In this document: in pieces, positions 27,861 through 36,275 of the stretch
Position numbering within the stretch: the first letter of the stretch is position 1
Layout of the letters: the number at the start of each line of letters is the position of its first letter
Assembly: GCA_050633905.1 (NCBI GenBank)
Contig: JBOEHJ010000009.1
Location: 1 to 64,000, forward strand
Direction: 5' to 3'
DNA length: 64,000 nt
Origin: JANQPX01 sp050633905
GTDB taxonomy: Bacteria > Pseudomonadota > Alphaproteobacteria > Geminicoccales > Geminicoccaceae
The notes under the pieces: model-generated
Told to the model about the DNA's origin: nothing
Databases searched by the model: none
Seen by the model: the letters and a program-made list of their open reading frames with translations, nothing else
Translations under genes and position numbers: made by a program

Positions 27861-28907
27861 ATGAATAGTAAGCTGATTGCTCTCGCTGGAGCGCTGACCA
27901 TGGCGATCGTGATGCCGTCACAGGCCTCGGATCAGCCGGTGGTCATCAAGGCCGTCGGCACCTGGGGCAACCTCACCAACTATCAAAAGCATGAAGGGCC
28001 GTTTTGGAACGAACGCATTGCCACAGCGTCCGACGGTCAGATCATCGGCGAGATCAAGCCGCAAACTGAGCTTGGTCTGAAGGGCTTCGAAATCATGCGC
28101 CTGGTCAAGAACGGTGTCTTTGATTTTGCCTTTGGCCTGCCAGGCTATGTCGCGGCAGAGAATGCGGTGTTTGAAGGTGCTGATCTCTCATCGGTGACCC
28201 AGGATATCGAGACCCAGCGGAAGGTCGCCGATGCCTATTTCCCAACCCTCGACGAGTCCTTTGCCGAGATCTATAACGCCAAGCTTTTGATGCTCTATCC
28301 GTTTCCGAGCCAGACGTTGTGGTGCAATGCCGAGATCAACGGCATCGACGATCTGAACGGCAAAAAAATCCGTGTGTATGCGACCTCGCTCGGTGACTTT
28401 GTCGAAGGTGCTGGTGGTACGTCCGTCACCATCCCCTTTGCCGAGGTCATCCCTGCGCTCGAAAAGGGTGTTGCTGATTGCGGTATCACCGGGACGATGT
28501 CGGCCTACAAGGCGAACTGGCATCAGGTCGCGACCCATGCCTATACGCTTCGTGTCGGCTGGGGCCTCGCCTTCGGCGCCATGAACATGGACAAGTGGAA
28601 CGCCATGTCCGCGGAACAGCAGGAGCTGCTAAGCGCTGAAATCGCCACACTGAACGACGAGATGTGGACCGAGACGGCGACCGAGGATGAGGTCGCGATC
28701 AGCTGCATCACCGGTGGTGAATGTGCGATTGGTGAGCCCGGTGCCATGACGCTGGTGGCACCCTCCGACGCCGATCTCGAAATCCGTGATCAGATCGCGA
28801 ATGACGTTGTCCTGGCGCGCTGGGCCGATCGTTGCGGTGAGGATTGCGCTGCTAACTGGAACGAGACCGTCGGTAAGGTTCTCGGCATGAAGGCAGCCGC
28901 TCAATAG
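27861..28907 (+). CDS. TRAP transporter periplasmic binding protein, DctP family
   Basis: A 348-residue secreted solute-binding protein. The signal peptide (MNSKLIALAGALTMAIVMPS) is cut near QAS. The DctP fold is marked by WNERIATASDGQI, GLKGFEIMRLVKNGVFDFAF and LNGKKIRVYATSLGDF, with the late CGITGTMSAYKANWHQVATH. An AGGAG site precedes the ATG at 27861, only 26 bp after the cyclase. Paired cysteines near the C-terminus (SCITGGEC and DRCGEDCAANW) are unusual and may form disulfides. It delivers an organic acid to DctQM; the ligand is inferred to be oxoproline-like. Confidence 0.93.
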   Translation: MNSKLIALAGALTMAIVMPSQASDQPVVIKAVGTWGNLTNYQKHEGPFWNERIATASDGQIIGEIKPQTELGLKGFEIMRLVKNGVFDFAFGLPGYVAAENAVFEGADLSSVTQDIETQRKVADAYFPTLDESFAEIYNAKLLMLYPFPSQTLWCNAEINGIDDLNGKKIRVYATSLGDFVEGAGGTSVTIPFAEVIPALEKGVADCGITGTMSAYKANWHQVATHAYTLRVGWGLAFGAMNMDKWNAMSAEQQELLSAEIATLNDEMWTETATEDEVAISCITGGECAIGEPGAMTLVAPSDADLEIRDQIANDVVLARWADRCGEDCAANWNETVGKVLGMKAAAQ

Positions 28908-28967
28908 CCTGATGTTGATCGGGAGCCCTGGTCTCGGGCTGGGGTTCCCGCTTTCGAGGTTTGAACC

Positions 28968-29531
28968 ATGATTGATCGCGCACTGAAGGGTGCTCGCAGC
29001 TTTAGCCATGTCCTGGTCTGGATCGGTGGCAGCCTGATTCTTCTCTCCGCTATTCTGGTCACGATTGAAGTGTTCATGCGAAAAATCTTCAATATGAGCC
29101 TGGGCGGTGCTGACGAACTCTCCGGCTATGCTTTCGGTGTCGCGACAACCTGTGCCTTTGCCTATGCGCTGTTCGAGCGCGCGCATATACGGGTCGATGC
29201 GCTCTACAATCTGTTTCCGCGACCGCTTCGGATCGTCCTGAGCCTGATCGGTCTGGTGCTTCTGATCGGCTTTGCCGCCGTTGCAAGCTGGATGGCCTTT
29301 GGCCTTGTCGCCGACACGCTGACCCACGGCTCGCGCTCGATCACCCCAATGCGGGTGCCGCTCGCGATCCCGCAAATCCCCTGGTTGCTCGGCTGGTTGT
29401 TTTTCGTCCTCGCCGGAATACTCCTCCTGGTGGCAGCCCTCAAGCGCTGCCTTGCCGGCGATCTCGATGGTGCCGACCATCTCGTTGGCACGAAGTCGAT
29501 CGACGAGCAAATCGACGACGAAGCGCCCTGA
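28968..29531 (+). CDS. TRAP transporter small permease, DctQ family
   Basis: A 187-residue inner-membrane protein with four helices, including LVWIGGSLILLSAILVTIEV and LLGWLFFVLAGILLLVAALK. The N-terminal EVFMRKIFNMSLGGADELSGY is the DctQ family motif. It lies between dctP-like and dctM-like genes on one strand and joins DctM to complete the sodium- or proton-driven importer. Confidence 0.92.
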   Translation: MIDRALKGARSFSHVLVWIGGSLILLSAILVTIEVFMRKIFNMSLGGADELSGYAFGVATTCAFAYALFERAHIRVDALYNLFPRPLRIVLSLIGLVLLIGFAAVASWMAFGLVADTLTHGSRSITPMRVPLAIPQIPWLLGWLFFVLAGILLLVAALKRCLAGDLDGADHLVGTKSIDEQIDDEAP

Positions 29532-29549
29532 TCGGATGGTCGAAGAACA

Positions 29550-30833
29550 ATGCTGACCAAAACTCTCCTCATCCTGATCAGCCTGATCGCCCTTGCCGTG
29601 CCGATCGCCGCCTCGCTCGGCTGGCTTGGCCTAACGCTCCAATATCTCGATAGCCCGATGCCGCTTCACCGGGCGCTTGGCGACATGGCCTGGCAGACCG
29701 GCACAGACTTTTTGCTGGTCGCCATCCCGATGTTTGTTTTGCTGGGCGAAATCCTGCTACGCGCCGGCATCACCGAACGGATGTATAATGGCATCGTCAA
29801 ATGGCTTGGCTGGCTACCGGGCGGGTTGATGCACTCCAATATCGGCTCATCCGCCTTGTTTGCGGCAACATCCGGATCCTCGGTCGCGACAGCGGCAACG
29901 ATCGGCACGGTTGCCGTCCCGCAGATCCAGGAGCGCGGCTATAACGAGCCGTTGTTCCTCGGCACGATCGCCGCTGGCGGCACGCTCGGCATTCTGATCC
30001 CGCCGTCCATTAATCTCATCCTCTACGGCCTGTTGACCGACACCTCGGTGCCGGAGCTCTATCTCGCCGGCTTTCTTCCAGGGTTCATCCTGGCCGCTCT
30101 CTTCATGGCAACCGTCATCGTACTTTGTTGGTTTCGCCCAGGGCTCGGTGGGGACAAAGTGACGGCGAGCTGGGCCGAACGCCTGCAGGCACTGCCTGCT
30201 CTCATCCCGCCGATCGGGATTTTTGTGGTCGTCGTCGGCTCGATCTATGCAGGTCTCGCGACACCGACTGAGGCCGCCTCGCTCGGCGTGGTCGCAGCCC
30301 TTATCCTCGCGGCCGCCAACCGAAAACTCAACATTCCGATGCTTCGAGCGGCGATCGAGGGCACGATGCGCACGACAGCGATGATCATGCTGATCATCAT
30401 CGCAGCCGTTTTTCTGAATTTTGTTCTCTCGGTGATCGGGTTGACCCAGGCGCTGGCCGACTTCGTCACCGGCCTCGGCCTTACCCCCTTTCAGACCATC
30501 CTTCTGATCGTCGGCGTCCTGATCCTGCTCGGTTGCTTCATGGAGACCCTTTCCATGCTGTTGACCACGGCACCATTGATCGCACCGATTGTCATCGCCC
30601 TCGGCTATGACCCCGTCTGGTTCGGCATTCTCCTGATGGTGCTCCTGGAAACAGCGCTGATCACGCCGCCGATCGGGATCAATCTCTATGTCGTCCAGGG
30701 TGTGCGTGGCCGGGGTGAGATGCTGGATGTCATGATCGGGGCCGCCCCCTTCGTGCTCACCATGTTCTTGATGATCGCTCTGCTGCTGGCCTTCCCCGGC
30801 TTGGCGCTCTGGCTACCGTCACAATTCTACTGA
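29550..30833 (+). CDS. TRAP transporter large permease, DctM family
   Basis: A 427-residue membrane protein with about twelve helices. It shows the family motifs FVLLGEILLRAGITERMYNG, SVATAATIGTVAVPQIQERG, LGILIPPSINLILYG and ETALITPPIGINLYVVQG. It forms the transport channel with DctQ. It starts 19 bp after dctQ, and the tail ends in LAFPGLALWLPSQFY, the usual DctM terminus. The next gene encodes the hydrolase, so uptake and degradation are linked. Confidence 0.94.
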   Translation: MLTKTLLILISLIALAVPIAASLGWLGLTLQYLDSPMPLHRALGDMAWQTGTDFLLVAIPMFVLLGEILLRAGITERMYNGIVKWLGWLPGGLMHSNIGSSALFAATSGSSVATAATIGTVAVPQIQERGYNEPLFLGTIAAGGTLGILIPPSINLILYGLLTDTSVPELYLAGFLPGFILAALFMATVIVLCWFRPGLGGDKVTASWAERLQALPALIPPIGIFVVVVGSIYAGLATPTEAASLGVVAALILAAANRKLNIPMLRAAIEGTMRTTAMIMLIIIAAVFLNFVLSVIGLTQALADFVTGLGLTPFQTILLIVGVLILLGCFMETLSMLLTTAPLIAPIVIALGYDPVWFGILLMVLLETALITPPIGINLYVVQGVRGRGEMLDVMIGAAPFVLTMFLMIALLLAFPGLALWLPSQFY

Positions 30834-30896
30834 GTTTTTCTTTCGATTGAAGCGACCGCTGGGCCTTTGCCCGAGCGGCAACGGGAGACCTGTATC

Positions 30897-33800
30897 ATGT
30901 GGCAATTCTGGGTGGATCGCGGCGGCACGTTTACCGACATCGTGGCACGCCGGCCCGACGGGTCGCTGGTGACGCATAAACTCCTCTCGGAAAACCCGGA
31001 GCGCTACAAGGATGCCGCCATTGCCGGCATTCGCGAGTTACTGGGTATCGCGTCGGGTCAACCGCTGCCGCCCGGGCTGATCGACGTCGTCAAGATGGGC
31101 ACGACTGTGGCGACGAATGCTTTGCTGGAGCGCAAGGGCGAGCGCACGCTCCTTGTGATCACCGAAGGCTTCGGTGATCTGTTGCGCATTGGCTATCAGA
31201 ATCGACCCAAGCTTTTCGACCTCAACATCGTGCTGCCATCCCTGCTCTACGACCGGGTGGTGGAAGCGCCCGAGCGCCTCGATGCGGCAGGCGAGGTCGT
31301 CAAACCGCTTGACCAACATGCCGTGCGGCGTGCGCTTGAGTGCGCTTATGCAGACGGCATTCGAAGCGTTGCGATTGCCTTCATGCATGGTTATCTCAAC
31401 CCCACGCATGAACGACAGGTCGCCGAGATAGCGGAAGGCATCGGCTTCACGCAGATCTCCATCAGCCATGACGTATCCAGGCTGATCAAGCTCGTAAACC
31501 GCGGCGATACGACGGTGGTCGACGCCTATCTTACGCCGATCCTCCGACGCTATGTCGATCAGGTCGCCTCGGTCCTCGCACCTGACGACGGCGATGATCA
31601 CCGGATCTACTTCATGCAGTCGAATGGCGGTCTCACGGGCGCCCGGCGATTTCAGGGCAAGGATTCCATCCTATCCGGACCAGCAGGCGGTGTCGTCGGC
31701 ATGGTCAAGGCAGCTGATCAGGCCGGGTTTGAGAAGGTGATCGGCTTTGACATGGGCGGCACCTCGACCGATGTCACCCACTTCGCCGGCGATTATGAGC
31801 GCTCTTTTGAAACCGAAATAGCCGGCGTTCGCCTGGCAGCACCGATGATGAGCATCCACACGGTTGCCGCCGGCGGCGGCTCGATTCTGACCTTTCGCGA
31901 TGGCCGCTATCAGGTGGGCCCGGAAAGCGCCGGCGCTGATCCTGGGCCCGCCTGCTACCGGCGTGGCGGGCCGCTGACAGTGACCGATTGCAATGTCATG
32001 CTCGGCAAGCTGCATCCGGCTCACTTTCCATCGATCTTCGGGGTCGATGGCGACCAGCCCCTGGATGCCGACATCGTCCGGAAAAAATTCACCGAACTGG
32101 CGGAGACGATCGCCGGCGAAAGCGGAACATTGGCGCTGACGCCCGAGGAAACAGCTGAAGGTTTCCTGCGCATCGCCGTCGACAATATGGCGAACGCAAT
32201 TAAGAAAATTTCGGTCCAGCGCGGCTACGACGTCACGCGTTACGTTCTGAACTGCTTCGGTGGGGCAGGGGGCCAGCACGCCTGTCTTGTGGCGGATGCG
32301 CTCTCGATGACTCGCGTCATGATCCATCCCCTTGCGGGCGTGCTGTCCGCCTTCGGCATGGGACTTGCCGAGATCCGGGCGCTGCGCGAAGTGCAGTTCG
32401 AAAAATCCGTCACCGCAACGTCGGCGGCCGCCGCAGTGCTCGATCGGATGGGAGAGGAAGCCTTGGCTGAGGTGGAAGTCCAGGGCGTCCTTGCTGCAGA
32501 CATTCGGCTGGAGCGACACGCTCATCTCCGCTATGCCGGCTCCCATCAAGCGCTCAAGGTCGCGTTCGGCAGCGAGCAAGAGATGGCGGCGAGCTTCGAG
32601 CAGGCGCATAAGGCACGTTTCGGTTTTGCGCCGGAAAACCGCGATCTCATCATCGAGCTTCTGAGCGTCGAAGCGATCGGCGGCGATCCCGATATCCCAA
32701 GCGACGCATCACGCCTCGCCGCGCCCCGATCATCGCAGACGACGTCCGTGTGGATGCATGTCGACGGCAGGCTCGAAGACGTTCCTCTGATCGAGCGTCA
32801 GAGTTTTCGCCCAGGCGAGCGGATCGTCGGTCCGGCGATCGTCACCGAACCCACCGGCACCAACATCATCGAGCCGGGCTGGTTCGGTTCGATGAACGCT
32901 TCAGGCGATCTCATTCTGGAGCGTACGACACCCAGACCGAAGGCGATGGCAATCGGCACCGATGCCGATCCGGTGATGCTCGAAGTCTTCAACAATCTCT
33001 TCATGTCGATCGCCGAGCAGATGGGCGCCACCCTCGCCAACACCGCCTACTCCGTCAACATCAAGGAGCGGCTGGATTTTTCCTGCGCGTTGTTCGATGC
33101 CCATGGCGATCTTGTGGCGAACGCGCCGCATGTTCCGGTCCATCTAGGTTCGATGAGCGAGAGCGTACGCTCTATCAAAGCGAGAAACGCTGGGCGGATG
33201 AAACCCGGCGACAGCTTCATGTTGAATGCACCGTTCAATGGCGGCACCCATCTCCCCGATGTCACCGTCATTACACCGGTGTTCGATTCATCAGGAGCAG
33301 AGATTGTCTTCTTTGTCGGCTCACGGGGGCACCATGCCGATATAGGCGGCAAGACGCCCGGATCCGCCCCGCCGGACAGCCGTCATATCGGCGAGGAAGG
33401 TGTCCTGATCGACAACGTCAAGCTGGTCGATCAAGGCCGTTTCCTCGACGTTGAGACGCGGACTCTCCTGGCGGAGGGGCTCTATCCATGCCGGAACATC
33501 GACCACAATATCGCCGATCTCGAAGCGCAGATCGCCGCCAATGCCACCGGCATCCGGGAAATCCAGCGCATGATCGAGAGCTTCGGGCTGGATGTGGTCC
33601 AGGCCTATATGGGCCATGTGCAGGCCAATGCCGAAGCCGCCGTGCGTCGGGCGATTGGCAAGCTCAAAGATGGCAGCAATCTCTACAGGCTCGACAATGG
33701 CGCCTCTCTTCAGGTGACCATTATCGTCGATTCGAAAAGGGGCAGCGCCGTCATCGATTTCACCGGCAGCTCACTGCAGGATGTCGGCAACTACAATGCG

Positions 33801-34496
33801 CCAATCGCGATCTGCCATGCCGTCGTGCTCTATGTCTTCCGCACGCTGGTCGGCGGTGACATCCCCTTGAACCAGGGTTGTCTCAGGCCGCTCAAAATCA
33901 TCACGCCGGAAGGATCGTTCATCAACCCGCGTTATCCCGCAGCAGTGATCGCCGGCAATACCGAGGTCAGCCAGTCGATCGCCGACTGCCTGTTCGGCGC
34001 CCTCGGCGTGATGGCGGGCTCCCAGGGTACGATGAACAATGTCGCCTGGGGCAATGAGCATTTCCAAAACTATGAGACCATCGCCGGCGGCGCAGGGGCA
34101 GGGCCGGGCTTCGCTGGCGCCAGCGCCGTCCACACCCACATGACCAACACCCGCATGACCGATGCGGAAGTTCTAGAACGCCGTTTTCCTGTCCGGGTCG
34201 AAACCTTTGCGATCCGAAAGGATTCCGGTGGAGAAGGACGCTGGCCGGGTGGCGATGGCATCACCAGACGTCTGCGTTTTCTGGAACCAGCCACGGTGAC
34301 AACACTGACGTCCCATCGAATAACCACGGCAAAAGGCCTTGACGGCGGCGGTGACGGCATGCCCGGCGAGGAAGCCGTGATCAAAGCGAGTGGCCGGACC
34401 ACACGCTATACTGAAAATGTTCAGTGCCGGCTCGAGGCAGGCGATGTTTTCGAGATGTTGACGCCTGGAGGCGGTGGCTGGGGCGCCCAGCGGTGA
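30897..34496 (+). CDS. Fused HyuA-HyuB hydantoinase/5-oxoprolinase family protein
   Basis: A 1199-residue enzyme joining both halves in one chain, as in eukaryotic-type 5-oxoprolinase. Residues 1 to about 680 are HyuA: FWVDRGGTFTDIVARRPDG, GTTVATNALLERKGERT, MQSNGGLTGARRF and GFDMGGTSTDVTHFAGDYE. From about 690 comes HyuB: VMLEVFNNLFMSIAEQMGAT, LANTAYSVNIKERLDFSCAL, HVPVHLGSMSESV and GGTHLPDVTVI. The enzymes open lactam rings (5-oxoproline, hydantoin) using ATP. The ATG at 30897 is preferred because the WQFWVDRGGTFTD motif starts there. Substrate by context is 5-oxoproline or a relative. Confidence 0.92.
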   Translation: MWQFWVDRGGTFTDIVARRPDGSLVTHKLLSENPERYKDAAIAGIRELLGIASGQPLPPGLIDVVKMGTTVATNALLERKGERTLLVITEGFGDLLRIGYQNRPKLFDLNIVLPSLLYDRVVEAPERLDAAGEVVKPLDQHAVRRALECAYADGIRSVAIAFMHGYLNPTHERQVAEIAEGIGFTQISISHDVSRLIKLVNRGDTTVVDAYLTPILRRYVDQVASVLAPDDGDDHRIYFMQSNGGLTGARRFQGKDSILSGPAGGVVGMVKAADQAGFEKVIGFDMGGTSTDVTHFAGDYERSFETEIAGVRLAAPMMSIHTVAAGGGSILTFRDGRYQVGPESAGADPGPACYRRGGPLTVTDCNVMLGKLHPAHFPSIFGVDGDQPLDADIVRKKFTELAETIAGESGTLALTPEETAEGFLRIAVDNMANAIKKISVQRGYDVTRYVLNCFGGAGGQHACLVADALSMTRVMIHPLAGVLSAFGMGLAEIRALREVQFEKSVTATSAAAAVLDRMGEEALAEVEVQGVLAADIRLERHAHLRYAGSHQALKVAFGSEQEMAASFEQAHKARFGFAPENRDLIIELLSVEAIGGDPDIPSDASRLAAPRSSQTTSVWMHVDGRLEDVPLIERQSFRPGERIVGPAIVTEPTGTNIIEPGWFGSMNASGDLILERTTPRPKAMAIGTDADPVMLEVFNNLFMSIAEQMGATLANTAYSVNIKERLDFSCALFDAHGDLVANAPHVPVHLGSMSESVRSIKARNAGRMKPGDSFMLNAPFNGGTHLPDVTVITPVFDSSGAEIVFFVGSRGHHADIGGKTPGSAPPDSRHIGEEGVLIDNVKLVDQGRFLDVETRTLLAEGLYPCRNIDHNIADLEAQIAANATGIREIQRMIESFGLDVVQAYMGHVQANAEAAVRRAIGKLKDGSNLYRLDNGASLQVTIIVDSKRGSAVIDFTGSSLQDVGNYNAPIAICHAVVLYVFRTLVGGDIPLNQGCLRPLKIITPEGSFINPRYPAAVIAGNTEVSQSIADCLFGALGVMAGSQGTMNNVAWGNEHFQNYETIAGGAGAGPGFAGASAVHTHMTNTRMTDAEVLERRFPVRVETFAIRKDSGGEGRWPGGDGITRRLRFLEPATVTTLTSHRITTAKGLDGGGDGMPGEEAVIKASGRTTRYTENVQCRLEAGDVFEMLTPGGGGWGAQR

Positions 34497-34563
34497 CCTT
34501 GAGGTCATGCCAGACCTTCTTGATGAGGCATCCAAACCTGATTCTCGCGTTTCACGTTCAGGC

Positions 34564-34630
34564 GACTTGGGGTCATCTTAAGCGACTGCCGGCTTTCAGG
34601 GGCAAACCGACCACAGAAGGCTTACGCTTC
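34564..34630. repeat. Dispersed repeat, copy B
   Basis: GACTTGGGGTCATCTTAAGC, then GCCGGCTTTCAGGG, then ACCACAGAAGGCTTACGCTTC. It matches copy A block by block, lacking a central 15 or so bases, and lies in the 217-bp convergent spacer after the oxoprolinase-type gene. Confidence 0.5.
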
Positions 34631-34713
34631 AACAGTGCTATGAGCCGACCTCTGCAGGCTTGACCAAACCGGCTAGTTTAGCGACAGATCGGACGCTTGA
34701 TGAACTCGAGAAC

Positions 34714-35571
34714 CTATCGCGTCGTCGTGTCCCGGAACACGACGGACAATGCCTTGAATGCATTGCGCGCCCTGTCGTCGGTTTCGCGGGTGTGCAGCAC
34801 GACTGGCAAACACGGTAAGTCCGGTAGCTTCAGCTGCAGTCCGACATTGGCGACGCCGGCCGGCAACATACGTCTCGCCAAGGCCGCGACGCCGAGCCTC
34901 GCCATTACAGCGGCGGAAACCGCCGTTACGCCGCCGCCGACAAAGACTTCGTTCCAGGCGATGCCGGCCTTGTCAAGAAGATGGCAGGCGATGGTCCGCA
35001 CGCCGCACGGCTCGGGCATTGTCACGAGGGGAAGCGGCTCGCCGGGACGGGGCTGCCAGCCTTGGGCTGCATACCAACCAAATTTTTCTTCCGTGATCGT
35101 CTCGCCATCGTTTCTGCCAGCGTGAAACCGCACAATGACCGTGTCGAGCTCACGCCGGTCAAAACTCTGCAACAATTCACCAGAGGTCCCGATTCGGATC
35201 TCAAACAATAGAGCGGGATCCTGGGCGTTCATCCGTGATATCAGCGCGGGGAGTTCGGGCCCGGCCACATGGTCGCTGATCCCGATGGCAAGACGCCGCC
35301 TCTGCTTCGAGACGACGGCGATGGTTCTGTCATGCGCTTCGAGGAGTTCGCGCGCACGATCCAGAAACGCGGCCCCTTGCGGCGTGAGTTGCAGGGATCG
35401 CGGCGTGCGGGAGATAAGCCTGCAGTCGATTGCCTCTTCCAGGCGTTTGAGCTTCAGGCTCATGGCTGACTGCGTCGTGCCCAGATTCTCTGCCGCCCGG
35501 GTGAAACTACCGAGGTCGATGATGTAAACGAAGGCTCGGACTGCATCGAGGTTCAAAGAAGCTTCATACAT
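34714..35571 (-). CDS. LysR family regulator
   Basis: A 285-residue LysR regulator. The helix-turn-helix lies at residues 7-65 (FTRAAENLGTTQSAMSLKLKRLEE), and the remainder is the binding domain (RRRLAIGISDHVAGPELPAL). The start ATG faces the tautomerase gene at 35667 across 95 bp, so the tautomerase is the probable target. It is also convergent with the oxoprolinase-type gene but not obviously tied to that cluster. Confidence 0.93.
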   Translation of the reverse strand: MYEASLNLDAVRAFVYIIDLGSFTRAAENLGTTQSAMSLKLKRLEEAIDCRLISRTPRSLQLTPQGAAFLDRARELLEAHDRTIAVVSKQRRRLAIGISDHVAGPELPALISRMNAQDPALLFEIRIGTSGELLQSFDRRELDTVIVRFHAGRNDGETITEEKFGWYAAQGWQPRPGEPLPLVTMPEPCGVRTIACHLLDKAGIAWNEVFVGGGVTAVSAAVMARLGVAALARRMLPAGVANVGLQLKLPDLPCLPVVLHTRETDDRARNAFKALSVVFRDTTTR

Positions 35572-35666
35572 TTCATTTTGTAATTTCTGTTATCTTTCCC
35601 ATCACATTTTAAAATACATGGAGCTTTGCTATCTGTGAAGGAGATAGACCGTACGGAGTATGAGCC

Positions 35667-36065
35667 ATGCCCATCCTGCAAGTCTCGATGCAAATCGGAA
35701 GGCCAGCAGCCTACCGCGAGGCGATCCTTGACAGCCTCTACCGGTCTCTGCGTGACGTGCTTCAGGTGCCAGAGGGAGATGAGTTCATAACGATTACCGA
35801 GCACGAGCCGGTGAACTTCCGTTTCGGAAACGCTTTCGGCATCCAGCGAACCAGCGATCTTCTCTACATAGCTATCACGTTGTTCGATACACGAACCACT
35901 GAGCAAAAGGCGGCGTTGTTCCGACGCGTCGTAGAGTTGCTGTCGTTGAACCCCGGCATTCGTTCCGAGGATGTCTTCATCAACATCTACGACACACCGA
36001 AAGAAAACTGGTCAGTCGGAAATGGCGACATGCAATTCCGCCCTGGAACAACCTCGCACGGATGA
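35667..36065 (+). CDS. Tautomerase family protein
   Basis: A 132-residue member of the tautomerase superfamily. After removal of Met1 the N-terminal proline (MPILQVSM) is the expected catalytic base. The rest of the fold shows in AILDSLYRSLRDVLQVPEGD, and the late RSEDVFINIYDTPKENWSVG is typical of the malonate-semialdehyde-decarboxylase-like branch. Members isomerise keto acids or process halogenated acids. The divergent LysR gene is its likely regulator; the substrate is unknown. Confidence 0.9.
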   Translation: MPILQVSMQIGRPAAYREAILDSLYRSLRDVLQVPEGDEFITITEHEPVNFRFGNAFGIQRTSDLLYIAITLFDTRTTEQKAALFRRVVELLSLNPGIRSEDVFINIYDTPKENWSVGNGDMQFRPGTTSHG

Positions 36066-36275
36066 CGGCAAAGGGCTCATTCCGGTCGAAACAGTCAACC
36101 TGCCTTGGGACAGGCGTGGGTCAGGCGTTAGCCTTAGCCCTGCCAGCCGAATGTCTGCTTCCGGCGCACTACCAGCCAGATGGCAGGCTTCTGTCACATC
36201 CAGACACTCTAGGTCACAAAGAACGCTTTGCTCAGGCACGCGGAAGTCGAAGCCGGCACATGGAACATTCGACGT

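Noticed and set aside
28629..29510. Minus-strand frame of 293 codons across the dctP-dctQ region
   Set aside because: Antisense to two clear TRAP genes. Composition is unlike protein.
31671..32609. Long minus-strand frame of 312 codons inside the oxoprolinase-type gene
   Set aside because: It is antisense to a strongly conserved protein, has no family pattern, and is Arg/His-rich as expected for a shadow of GC-rich coding DNA.
34564..34663. Plus-strand frame through repeat copy B as a small gene
   Set aside because: It is frame-open by chance over a dispersed repeat; copy A, which is homologous, does not preserve the frame.
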